Part shown: piece after piece, positions 33,131 through 46,200 of the stretch
How positions within the stretch are numbered: the first letter of the stretch is position 1
How the letters are laid out: every line of letters starts with the position of its first letter
Assembly (NCBI RefSeq): GCF_021018805.1
Contig: NC_086248.1
Span: 96,185,239 to 96,249,238, forward strand
Direction: 5' to 3'
Origin: Prinia subflava
Taxonomy: Eukaryota; Chordata; Aves; Passeriformes; Cisticolidae
Length of the DNA: 64,000 nucleotides
Program-made: the position numbers and the translations under genes
The notes under the pieces: model-generated
The model's database searches: none
What the model was told of the DNA's origin: nothing
What the model saw: the letters and a program-made list of their open reading frames with translations, nothing else

Positions 33131-35942
33131 AAACCCCAAAGGCTTTGTTTCAGTGCCATGTTTTGTTCAGAAAGGACATTGGTTCAGTAATGTGACAGAG
33201 AATGCTACAGTTCTGAGAACAAGAATTGAACCAAGGCCAAATTGATGCTGCTGCAGGGTAATGACCGTGTTGCCCTCGTGCTGATCTACTCCTCCCCAGT
33301 ATGGACTTGCTTCATGTAATGAGGACCTTGGGGATACAGCTTCCAGAGCTGGAAACCTTGCTGAAGTTGTGGAGTTGACCTGTGTTTCCACAGTGCCTCT
33401 CCACTAGAGAAACTTAGAACTTCCCTAATTGCTTTCTGCTTTCAAGAGCACCTCGCAGCATCAAGGGAAATTTGAGAGCTGAGTTTTCATCTTCCTCAAG
33501 GTTAAGTGCAATTCAGCTTCTTTAAGAGGAAAGCTGGATTTGGAGAGCCTTTTTACTACCAGCAGAAAAGAAAGTGGCTTTCTGTGAAGCAGAGTGGGGA
33601 TATGTAAACCATGTAAACATCTACTGCAGCTACCACCACTGAGTAACTTTCAAAATACACCGTACACTTGCAGTTCAAGTGCTCGTGCAAGCATTTGGAA
33701 TGCAGACTTTTGCCTGTCTCACTGAGTACGGTTTCTCACAAGTGCACTGTCCAAAAGGCAGCCTGAGGAAAGGAAAAAGGAAAGCAATATGGAATAATGA
33801 AAAACCCTACTGGGAGGCCATTACAGCTTTACTGCCAGAGTACAAGCAGCCATTAAAGTTGCCATATAGGTATAACATTCTTACAGAACAAGGGTAAAGC
33901 TTTAGATTTCAGATGAAGGACAAGCTGGAACATCACTGAAGTACAAAACAATCCCGAAGCCTGTGGGGTGTGCAGCAGCAGTCCTGGCACTGAGACGGCT
34001 CACAGAAAAAAGGCAAGGCATAGAAGCAACTTTAAAAATGGTATTTCACACTCAACAGACATTAATTCACAATCAGTTAAATACAAAGCTCTACTTGTGT
34101 ATTTAACAAAAATACTTCAAAGTTGACATTTCATATAACTGGCATTAATACAGACATCTACAAGCTGGGGAAGGGTCCAGGTAAGCAGCAGAAATGATGG
34201 GTTTGTACTTCAAGGGACAGTATTTCAGTTTGCAGGGTGGCTGATGACACACACATTGATGAACATCCATGGTTAAAAGTCAAGTTCTCCAAGTTCAGGA
34301 TCTTTCTTTCCCCATACAACCTTTGTGATGCTCAGTGTCTCCTCCCTTGCCCATTCCAGCTAACAGTAACAAAAGCTGGATGAATCTCCCTCTGGATGCA
34401 CCAGCATTCACCTTGGACACAAACACCCAACGGCCGTGCTTATCCTGGATGGCAGAGCTGGACTGGACTCCAGAACCAGCCCTTCCACCTTTCAGGGATA
34501 CTCAGATCGTGCAATTCCTCAGTCAGAACAAGTCCTGAGCCAGCCAGGGACCACTGACAGGTAAATGGGCCAAGCTCAGATTTACTTGCAACCACTGACT
34601 AATGCTTTGCTCCATTCTTTTGCAGAGGTCAGAGGATGATTTGTATTTGGTTTTTAGCAGTGTAGGTATCCTCCTTTAGTCTGGTGTCCAGAATGCTGCA
34701 TTCAGAGGTGTTCCTGTAACTCACAGGGAGATCTTGATGGTCACCCATCAGCTTTAAAACCAGGGGGATATTGTAAAGACCCATGAACAGGACAATTCAA
34801 CTGCCCTTTTTCCTCTCCAACCAGCAGTGGATTTTAGAAAGTGTTGCTGACTTTTGTTGTAACAGCTAAATAATGTCATCCCTAATTATACCAGAGCAAA
34901 GAAAGGCAAGAAGATTAGGACATTCAAAACCAGCTTTTTATCCTAATCAATATGGTAAAGCTAAAAATGCTGAACAGCTGAGTGGAGACAGACAAACAAC
35001 ATGAAGCAAAGTAACATCCCTTCTCTTAACACATGATGTAACATCTTGGGGTGAGGTGACAGAAAAGAGGAATGGATGATACATCCAGGCTGTTTAAAAT
35101 AATTGACACTATTTTTGGGAGCTGGGTCTTTAGTTAGCAGAGTATTCAGGCACTAGTTAGATATGCAAGAAGTTTATCAAACCATAAAGTATCGTATTAA
35201 ATATCCACGCAAATATATGAAAGATCTGACTGGGTTCTACTTCTGTCCCTTTTTCAGGTTAAAAGGTGAATGCAAGTGTGTCATAAGCCAATGTCCTGCA
35301 GCTTATGACACACCAAATCAAAAATATAGAAAATAAATGATAATCCTATCTACTTACATAAAAAGGTAATTTTTGAGTAAGTTTCCAGACTTGCACAAAA
35401 TACGCAGAAAACTGCATACAATCAGTTTCCATAAGAACAGCAGTTTCATGTAAAAGGCGGGTCAGCCTGCTAGCCAGACCTACTTTATACAAAGCTCTGG
35501 AAAATTGCCACTTCAGCACTGAGGGCCTGTCCTGCTGTCACTGGAATGGCAAAACGCCTACTGCCACCAGGACAAAGCCCTGGAGAAGGCCTCTCTATCC
35601 CCCACCCACCTTTGCAAGCCACTCTGTGACAAGATACAGAAAAGAATAGCTCCATTAGGGAGTAACAGTGACTGAAAGGATTGTAACATGTATCCAAAAC
35701 CCAGGAATGGGCTGTTAAATCATAGTTCAGTGTTCTCATCTGCAGTTGTCCTCTTCCTCACCTGACCCGCATCCTCCGCTCCCTCATTCAAAGCACTTGC
35801 AGTACCTCAAGCTCCTTCCCAGCCCACCTCGTCCTTCTCCCAATATCTTCCATCACCCTGCCCACTCCAGAGGACTCTGAAATGCAGATGAGAGGAACTA
35901 TAATAGCACAGCAGTGTAAACAGTTAGTAGGCCTGCCACATC
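33131..35942. other. Region between the convergent MIA3 and AIDA 3' ends
   Basis: No coding exon or known repeat was recognised. It holds a perfect 13-bp hairpin at 35276-35313. Part of it could be a longer AIDA 3' UTR. Confidence 0.5.
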
Positions 35943-35948
35943 TTTATT
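35943..35948 (-). terminator. AIDA: Candidate AIDA polyadenylation signal
   Basis: TTTATT on the plus strand is AATAAA on the minus strand, about 330 nt past the AIDA stop codon. I saw no closer or stronger canonical signal. The true end may be further on. Confidence 0.45.
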
Positions 35949-36279
35949 GCTGCAAATTTGGCAAAGGGGCACTCTCCATCCTCAGGGGGAGCTTGAGGCA
36001 GAAGGAGAACAGTTAAAAAGTGATGAACAGCAAACTTAGGAAAAGCAGTCAACCTATATCAGGGCTCTTGAAAAAACCTGTAGCTGGAAGTAACTGAAAG
36101 AAAACCTTGCACTTGCACGGTGGGCTTGTCCCTGCCCCTGAAGCAGTGCTGTGCAGTGGGTGATGGTCTCGTGTGACCTACTGGCATGAACAGAGTCGTC
36201 TTCCCACCCCTCGGAGCCTAAGGCTACTACACAGCTACCAGGACTTGTGGTTCAGTTCACAGAGGTCTCGCAACTGGGG

Positions 36280-39200
36280 TCATTCCTTGTGCAGTGTTTG
36301 ATGGAGGTGAAGGTAAAGTGGTTTCTTGGTCAAGAGTTGCAATTTCTTCCTTTTAAAGTCAGTGGGTTTTTTGTACCTGTAACCACAAGAAAGTGCATTA
36401 AGACAAGTGCTAATGGCTGTGCAGGAACATGAGAGCAAACTAGAAAGCTCATCCTGTACAGATCTTGTTACCCTCATCTTGTAAATACATCTGACAAGGC
36501 TTGCTGGAAGCAACAGTAAGGAGTAGGTTTACAGGAAGAAACGGTATTTTCTCTGGATGATTATTTTTACAGAAGAAAAATTTCAATATGTAAATGAACA
36601 TTATATTTTTGTAAGGAGATTCCCAACATAATACTCTGGATGGCAGGAGAGACCCAATATCAGTTACTTAGGACTTCAGAAGGACTCCAGCTAGCACAGA
36701 CTATGCACTCTTCCAAGAATTGCAAGATTCACCTTCTCCTTGAATAAAAACTAAACCCCAGTCCTCGAATCCCTCCCTCATACCTTCAGCCACTCAGCAA
36801 GGAGAGAATGCACCATGACCATTCAACACTCCTTTGAAATGTTCACAAAGTTAAATGCAAATTGATATCTCATGCCTCAAATCAGATTTCCTTTACAGCA
36901 GTTCTGTACCAAAAGACTGAGTTGATTATTTTTTTAAATAGAGCAGATCTGACACTCAGGCTAAGCTCCAAATTAAAATCTCCCCTACGGACTTAATTAA
37001 ATTCATACAAAATTCAATTACAAACACTAGCAATTTTATTTGGAAGCTGGTCTAGTTTCTGAGAAGTCACTAACCATCTTACTTGCCTAAGAGCATTTTA
37101 ACTTCCCCTCTTTATTAAAAATAAAATATTCCTTATGGAAGTCAATCTAATGATCTGAGAAACCTTCCTTAATACAACAAGCCACACATTGTAACTGAAG
37201 GCTGGTTCATTTCCTCTGTCATTGTCATCCTTAATTGTGAGTCACTTACAGTTCTATAACAATTGCCCCAGGTTTAATTTCATCCATCTCCATGAAAGCA
37301 AAGCACTTGGTGCTAGTAAACCTTTTCTTAGGCTTGTAGTGTTTGAATTCAAAGAAAATAGCTGCACCTAGAGAGAAAAATTGTTGAATAGAAAAGTTAG
37401 CAATTATGGCTAAGAGTTATCTGAAAACTTATCTGCCATTAACGTGTTCTACTTAAATTGAAGGGAATTATCTCCCACTTCTGTTATTTTCTCAAAAGCT
37501 ACACTGTGTTTTTACAATGCTCATCACACTCTCAACAGTTTAAACTCTTCACTCCATTGCTCACACCCAGGTACCAATGACTAAGCAGGTGATAAAGCAG
37601 CTCAATACCTGTGCAGCAGAGCAGACTGCTCTGTTTTTATCTCTTCATTTCTCCCTTGCCTGCGAGCCATCCCAATGACCAATTTGAAAGGGACAGGATG
37701 CACAGGTCTATTTTTATCCTTGTCTGGATCTTGAGCCCTGCAGCACCAGCTCAGGAGCAGCCCAGTGTCTGTGCTCCCAAAGCTCCTGGGCCCTGTTGCA
37801 GGTCTCTGGTACCACACACCTTTTGTTAGTCTTTCAATGTGTTTCTGAATCTCGATGTCCACATTAAAATGGACATATGTGTCCTCCTTCCTCAAAGCCA
37901 CAGGAGTATCTTGCACAGGAGTCAGATCTATCCCATTCAAATCTGCAGGAAAGAAACACATGAGAGTGGCAGAAGCTTCTCAGACTTCAGGGTTCAGCTT
38001 TAAGAGATTCGTAATTCTCTCCTAATCCTGCCACAAAAACTTAATCCGCACCAGGATGTGTCCACAAAACCTAAAAAAGGGGCAGTCATACCCCTTCACA
38101 ATCAGTTAATTTTATTTTTGAGTACAACATGAAAGCAGCTGAAGTTCTAGCAATATTTCAGATAAAAACTTGGAACTATGCCTCTCTTTATTTTTTAGAG
38201 TGCATTTCTTTCTGCTGTCAGCAAAAGATTCCATTCCCTGTGCACACAGGACTCCAGCAGAACTCCAGCCCCAGTGGGATACACACCAAAGGCTGCCCTC
38301 CACACAGGGTCTGCAGGGCACAGCTGGCACAGCTCACACATCCTGTGTGAGCCCTGCTTTGTCCCTACACACAACAAGCATTATTCCTCTTGGGTTTTCC
38401 ACAGAGGCATTGTAGGGCCCTGGGTTGGGCTCCAGCTCTCAGCACCAGCCCCTGGTTTTGCTGCTCTGGCACAGCCACTGTTGTTTCTCACGAGGCCTCT
38501 GATGTGTTCAGGGGTACACGTGTCCTCATTCTCCATCCCTTTCCCTCTGGCAGAGGAAGTTGCTAACAATGAGGCCAATATTACAGGTATGGAGTGCACA
38601 TGCTGTGCTTGGAGCACAGGCTGAGGCCCTGGAGCACCAGTGATTCCCTTCATCCAGGACACGGGCTGGAATTTCCAATGCTGCATCAGGAACAAACCTC
38701 TCTCCAAACCCATAGAACAGCTTGGTTTAAAACCAAGGAAATCAGCTACCAAGTGTCCTCAGACTCCTAACAGTGACAAAATGAAGCTCCTCAGAGCTAC
38801 TTTTCCTGACCAAAAATCTTGGGAAATAAAAGTATCAAAAGACACCATTAGCAGACTCAGACATCCTCTGCCCACACACTCACTTTTTGATCCTATTTTC
38901 TACCTCATTACTTGGCAGCCACCATTTATAGGTAAATGAATTTGGAAACAGGGAGCATCATGTTAACAGAGACTAGTTGGGAAAGCAAGCAACAATACAG
39001 AGTCTCCCTTAGCTCCAGAAGGGAAATGAGAGCTACAGCAGCAGTTTTGGCAATGTACAATGAGACAAACACTTCAGTGGCAAGGAACAATGTTTGCTTT
39101 ACAAACCCTGGTAAGTATTCAAGGGATATTTGATGCTGTGAACCTTCCTCCTGCCAGAGGATATGTCTGGTGAAAGAAGCAGTGATCACACATTTAACAA

Positions 39201-40233
39201 GTGTTCTATCCCTACATTTAGTATCCAATAGCACATCTCAAGAGGACACATACAAGGTCATTATCACAACTGAAAATAACAAGAGGATACTGGCTGAGCT
39301 ACAGATTTTTACATGATTAAAAAAAATCATCTGCCTACAAAGATTGTAAAGAGAAGCTGAAGTAAAGCAGAACAAGGCAAGGGTAAGCAGCTTTGACTAC
39401 AGGGGCTTCCTGCTAAGAAATGCAAAATGGGGGTCAGAGATACTGCCACTGGAAAGAGTGTGAATACCAAAAATCTCAGCCTCAAAAGACACCAGCTGTT
39501 ACCATCTGAAACAGAGAAATCCTAATGTTACCTATCCTGGACTGACGTTCCTCCAGATTTATGGAGGCTCTCAGCCCACCAGGCTTTGGCTGAAGCATTT
39601 CACTAGCCAGGCCAACACATTTTTTATTTTATTTCACTTGCAAGCTTTGCTTCCCAGCTTCATACCCATCCCTCTACACCTCAAGCCCTGGTAAGACTAT
39701 ATTTGTATTACTACAAAATTAGTTTAATGGGAGGGCAAGAATGGGGTCAGTGGGCCATGGTTCCCTGCCTCCAGAAAGCCCAGAGACCAGTATGTGTGGG
39801 GAGTACACACAGATTTGTACTTAGGAGTCAGCTGTAGAAGCAGTGATGGAGAAGCAGGGCAAAGTCACTCAGCTCTCAGCACAGACAAGCCACTCCAGAG
39901 TGCACAGAGAGAAGTGTATCCTGCAGATTCACCTGTATTGACTAGCTGTCAAATACAGAATTTTTCCACCCTTGATTAAAGCAGAAGCCCCAAATCCTCA
40001 ATTGAAGTGCCAACGAATTGTTTTTCCTGTCAGGCTGAAAAATCAATAGAGCTCTCAGAAGAAGCACTCCCTCCAAAGCAGCACTGAGGAGGCAGAACAG
40101 AAATCATTACCCTTTACACTGACTGTGATGTAAGGATCAATGCACTGCCCAGCATCTTTCAGACCAATTTTCTCTATGTTGATGGTGAGTAACGTCATCC
40201 CGGGTTCAGATGGCAATCTGGGCAATAAGGTAC
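36280..40233 (-). CDS. AIDA: AIDA exons 7-10: C-terminal C2 domain
   Basis: Exons 40233-40111, 37942-37820, 37367-37250 and 36376-36280 encode residues 154-306, the AIDA-type C2 domain, which binds phosphoinositides and membranes. Strand motifs include MTLLTINIEKIGLKDAG, DPYITVSVK, KEDTYVHFNVDIEIQ, AIFFEFKHYKPKKRFTSTK and FAFMEMDEIKPG. The end LHQTLHKE and TGA at 36282-36280 match the human C-terminus. Confidence 0.95.
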
Positions 40234-43200
40234 CTGGAAAGAGTAAAGGATGTTATTAACCCTTGGTGCCATCTCACAGCAGAGGCCTCGCTTGTCCCAC
40301 CTCCTCTCATGGAAGATGCTGTTCACAGGGGGTTTAAACTCCAAAGATTCCTATCCCAGTAGTACACACCACTGCGGGAATGTCTGTGCACAGACACACA
40401 ACGTCCTTTGACAGATTGCAAAGCCCCCCAGAAAAAAACCCAGGACTGCCTCAAGTCAAATCAACTGATAAAAAACTAATGCCGTAAGAACAGAGGGGAG
40501 CATTGTTTAAAGTGTTATTTCTTGCTGTCACACAGAATAACCCATTCATGGAACTCACTTGATGCCATTTTTGAGGATTAAATTTGGGAGGCTGGATTCA
40601 ATCTGCAGTTGCAGGTGGTTTAGACACTTGAGTCCCACCCCACCGAACATGACTTGGATTCATATTGAACATTTAGACTGGGAGAATAAGGAGGAAAATG
40701 GCATTGTTGCAAATCTCACAGCACATAAGGGAACCAGAAGATTGATTCTTATGTAAGTTCTACTGGTCTCCACTTAAAGGGGGGGGAAAAAAAGTAAGTG
40801 TTTGCATCCCCCAAGTTCCCTTCTGCCTAAAGGAAGAAGTTCTCAGGTCTGCATTAAGAATATTTAGCATCAAAAATTAGTGGTCAGTATAAATAAATCC
40901 TCACAGTGCTGAGGAAGACAATGCAGCTGGCAAGAAATCCAGACTGTTCAAACTCATGATATTCTGTCATTAAACATGGAATAGGTTACTTTATGCTGAA
41001 TTTAGCAAAAGCTGGCACACTTCAAGCCCTCTCCCCTACCGGATGAACAAGCACCAGGAGAGAAAATACTCAGGCTCATGAGCAAGTTCGAGGTAAAGGC
41101 TTGGTCTTCTAATGAAAAAAATAAGTTATCCTAAAGCTTGAGATCTAAACAATTTCCTTTGACAAATCCAGTATGGGTTTTTTCTTGACACAATTTTTTC
41201 CTCTCATTGCTTGAGGAGCTGTGGAACCACAAAGACTTTGTCTTATGAGATTGGCTTAGCAAGAGGGACCTTGCATTCTGCTCTGAGAACTACAGGCACT
41301 GCTTCAGCAAGATTTCGTGAGTGCTCCTGCATGCAATCCCCTTCTCAGGATCACACACAAGACTTGAATTCCCATCTCTGATGCTGTGTGTTTCTGTATT
41401 TCGTGTCCTGAAGAGACTCAGGGCCACCACAGCACTGTGTCTGCAGACATCTCCCAACACAGCACAGCAGAGCTCAGCCCAATGTTCTGAGCAATGGGAC
41501 AGGCTTCTGACTGCAGTGGGAGAAATGTCTGAGAGCAAGTTTAGTAGAGAGCCCTGATTTCTGCAAAGCAGCTCATGCTCTAGTTCATCTTTCTGTTTCT
41601 CTCCTGAAGAGATCTTCAAATACAGAGTTCTTATTTCAATCTAAGTGAAGGCAGAAGCAGAAGCCTGTCTCCTCCTTAGCACAAACCTTTGCTCCACCGT
41701 CTCTCAATTGTCTTCTAAAAGCAGCATGGCCCTCAAGAGCCAGGAGCAACTGCAGCCTTCAGCTTTCCTGTCCATCACTCCATGGGACTAAGTGATGTGG
41801 TACTCGATAGAAAAATCACTTGAAAGGTGCCTCAGCCTGGTGTTTATTATAAAAACAGTGGCTTAAGAGAAATGATTCTCTTCTTGAAGAGTGCTTTCCC
41901 AGAATGTGTGAAATTGCAGAGTTGCAATAGGCAGAAGGGTCAGACTCACTTCCAGGAGACAAGAGAACAGTAGAACAGAGAGTATCCAAGGAACACTGTT
42001 TCCTTCCTGCCCTAACAGGAGGAAGAGCCAAGCCAGCAGTGGACTAGAGCAGCTGACTGGGACCCATCTCACATGGGCCACAGCACCAGGCAGGCTGTGC
42101 TGGAGCCTCTGCAGCCACAGTAGGTGACAGTGCCCTCTCCGTGGTGGAGCTTTCCTGGCCTGGGCACCACCCCCTGTCTCCCACCTCAGCCTGGGCCCCT
42201 GGGCAGGCTCACACTGAGGCCTTTCAGGAGAAAGCTGCAGCCATGCCAGACACAACCACAGGGCATCTCTGCCCTGGGGCACGGGAGCATCTGCAAATGA
42301 AGGAAGTGTCCTCCTCCAAGCGGGTTTCAGGGACAGACAGTGAGCCAGCACAGCAGCCCATTGCCACCAAGACACAGGCATTTAGGCTCTCCTCTCCAAA
42401 TCCCAGTTCAGAGAAAAGGGAAAAAAGTGCCAAGTCTCCTGCTGGGCTCACAAAGTGAAATGGCTCACACAAGAGCACAGCACTGGAATCAAGTAATACG
42501 TAACCAGGAGAAAGGCAGGAAAACTTTGCTGTTAGAGGCAGCCAGCCATTGGTCAGTTCAGCTCCACACAGCACAGAAGTCTAACTACACAAATACCCTT
42601 TGTGCAAGGTTTCCCATAAAACATTTATTCCAGTAAATAAAATCCAGCTACACCTACCCTTGGCTACTCCACAACCCAGAACCTCTTCATTAGTACAGCA
42701 GCTCCTCTAGAGGGCTCTTTAAATCAACAAACATGACATTCCCTTTTCTCCGTACTGAAGGCAAATGAAGACCAACAGAGAGGTGCCCAGTACTGTGATT
42801 GTTACCAAAATGGTGTTGTGGATTGGCACTAAGAGGTGTATGAGGACGACCACAGCTACATGAACACGAGCACAGAAATTACTGTACATACTAAAAGGTT
42901 CTCGTACCTTTGTTGGCTCCTGGGTTAGATGAATGGGGCAATGTGATAACGATGAAGCCATGCATGGAGAAGACAAGACCATGGTCAGTTAGACAGTACA
43001 GTCACACACTATGGACTAAAGGCACATCAAAGCAAGGAGGGCAACATCTCTGTCAATTCAATAGGGGCAGTTCACTCATGAGGCTCACCCCAGGGCTGCA
43101 AACTGCTTTTGTCTGAGACTTCCTGCTGTACTTGGGACAGACAGAAGGCAACTCCATAAATGGATTTATCATGGCGAATAACAAGGATCGAGACAGCAAA

Positions 43201-46200
43201 TGTCAGCAATCAATATGACAATATATTATAGCCCTTTTGGGAGCATGAACAGGTGTAGGCTGTGCATGTCCACATCAGGTCAGCCTGCAGGGGCCATACT
43301 CAGCACTGGGCTTGGGATCACATCTGATTATCATCTGTTTTCTTCAGGCATCAGTAATGCAACACCCCAGCTCTTTTGACCATTGTTCCAGTACTGGTTT
43401 CCTCACTTGTTATCTCATTCCTGAAATACAAAGTTTGTCAGCCGGCTCTGAAGCTAGAAACTTGTTTTTTCTGAAAAAAAATTACACCAGGAACCTAAAG
43501 AACCTCTGTTGCAACATTTAAATTGTCAAAACCTAAAGCTACAGGAGGACCTTTTCTAGAATCTGTTGGTATATCCAGTTCTACAAGTGCTTTCACATGG
43601 ACAAGGACTTAAGCTATGAAAATCAAAACCCCCTCTGTCTCCTCTCACAGCCTGGCTTTACTCTAAGCCACTATCTCACCAAACAATGCAAAAATAAGCA
43701 GCAACAACCTCTCACATCTTTAGGAGGATATGCTGCTCCTTGCTGGAGAAACATTGCCACAATTTACATTTGAACACATTTGAAATGCTTCACAAAAAGT
43801 GCATGGGATGAAAATACCGAGTTAGGAGTAAAGGCTAATTATTTGAGGTAGATGGTACCACCCTCACAGGTTCTCCATACAACTGTTTCACAGTAAGATA
43901 TTGCTGGCTGAAAAAAAGTTCACTGGCCATCCTTTGTTGCAGCAGCCCTCTTATTAGAGGGTAAAAATGAGCCAAGGCAAAGACTTCTTGTTCAACACAG
44001 CATAAAAAAGGGTCCTAGTTTATTCCTCTTCATGGCTCAATCATCTTAACACCAACCATTCACTGACTCTGGCTGCAGCTCCTGCTGTAGGCTTCCCTTG
44101 CAGCCTCTGACTGCTGGTTATTTCCTGCTGAACTCTCACTGCAGGTCTCAGTTTGCAGACTCTGACTGCAGCTTTTACCCAGCTAGGCTGTGACTGCAGG
44201 TTCCAACAACAGGCTCTAACTGCACACCCAGACTGACCTCACAGCAGTGATTCTTTCTCCCCAGGATCCTTCTTCGTGATTCTCTCCTTCATGCTCCTCA
44301 AGGTTCCTCTTCCATGCTGATCCTCCCCTCACCAGCTCACCCCCTCTTTTATCTCACTCATCCTTATTGGCTATAACTGTTACTCATCAGGGGTGAGGCT
44401 GTATTGGTTAATTAACACAGCTCTTACTTATCAGGGTGAGGTCACCTGTATTCCCTTCTCCTACAACCCTTGTGGTTCTCCAGTACAGCATTTGGGTTTG
44501 TTTACGTGACCCTGAAGCTTCCCACCCAAACTTTTCAAATCACAAGTGGAAAAAGAAGCTTTTTAGAGGCAGAACTCAGAGATGCTGCAGAGGCTGGCAT
44601 GGCAAGGCTACTGCCCCTACCTGGGACTCTAGCAGGAAAGGAGTCTGGAGACCCTGCTCCAGCTCCTCCTTCCTCATCATCCTCCTCAAACTCCAAGTGT
44701 TCCTCTTCTCCAGGTGCTAAAATCTTCCTGTAAAACACAAGAAAGAATAAATGAGACCAACATTCACTCATCACCTGGCTGTCAACTTACAAACCAGCAT
44801 CTGAGCATGGACAACACTCTTTAATGTCATTTCATACTTCTTAACTTCTACCTACAGACTTTGACAGAGATTGCAGGAGCTCAGACCAATAAAATGCACA
44901 GAGCCTAACGCTAGGAGATGACACTGGAAATTCCAGAGAGATGTAGGGGTGTATCAAGTACTGATTTTACCAAACGCATGCTCTTGATTTTTAGTGGTAC
45001 CTAAAGAAATAGAATTCAAAAGATCTTTTATTAACTTTAAAATAACAACAATCTATTAACAAAAGATCTTTATTATCTTTTATTAACTGCTTTACACAAA
45101 GCAGTCTGGCAAGTAGATGGTTCTAGAATGTATTTCAGGTGCACACGAGGTCTAGACCGTACTCCCTTTTAGGTTCATATCTGTACATGAAGTGATGTAC
45201 AAGAAGTTCTCTCTTACCTGAGTGGGACAGGCTGAACATCAAAAGGGAACTCCTTATTGTAAGTAAGGATATTCTTTAAGACTGTAGAGAAGGGAAAAAA
45301 AAATCCATACTCATAAACCAGCATTAATTTTACTGCTTTGCACAACTATGCCCATTCTGACAGCATCTTCACACATTAATGATAATAATAATAAAATTTT
45401 TTAAATAATCAGATCATACAAAAAACACCCCTCATCTCTCATATTTTAAACACCAGCACAGCTATGATCAAAGCTGTATCACTGTAACATTCAGACAGGT
45501 GAACTGCAACTGCAGTACAAGATCACAACTACCACACCCACACAGACAAGGAAGATAAATGTGGCAATAACCAAAATCTTCATGAGAAAAAGCTACAGCC
45601 CCTGGGGTGAGGGTAGCAATCTTTGGTGGCTGTTGAGAGCAGGGTGGTGGCATCAGCTCCAAACAGACTGAAATCTCCACAGCTGGCACACTTCAGCACA
45701 TGTGGGTGCACATTCAGGCAGCCACCATGGGAGACCAAGTGTGCTGCTAACACAAAGCTTTGGTAAGATTTTCTGCTTCTTCAGTCGTGTATTTTGGGGG
45801 TTTTGTTTGGTGGTGGTGGTGGCTTTGTTTGTGTTTTCTTTTTGTCTGCCCTTGTATGTCTGGGCAGATTGGTGAGATCCAGGAGAGATAAAGTACAATA
45901 TCTGGCACCAAGCCCCACAGACATTGCCTATACTTTCAGCATTCCATGCAGAATGGCTTTGCAGTTTATATTGGAAATTCACTCACATTTTAGTAATCCC
46001 AACTTTAGCTGCCATTTCCAAACACAACTACCAGTGAAAGGGAAACTTCCAAAAACATGTGAAAGTAATCAGCACTTCATGATAGCTGAAGGGCCTAAAA
46101 CTTTACAAGAGGACACCTGCAGGGAGAGGCCCTGTCCTTGCAGACAATGGATATCCCAGACTGGTAGGGGGAACAGAGAGAGAAAAACCTCGACTCCCCT

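Larger units (their letters stand above)
37943..44620 (-). other. AIDA introns 6 and 7
   Basis: The introns are 40234-44620 (after exon 6) and 37943-40110 (after exon 7). A solo LTR lies at about 43938-44465. I see no nested gene; long frames near 41863-42381 fall in locally GC-richer DNA without codon structure. Confidence 0.55.

Noticed and set aside
41863..42381. 172-codon minus-strand frame in AIDA intron 6
   Set aside because: Trp/Leu/Pro-rich, no domain, overlapping open frames on the other strand, no splice context.
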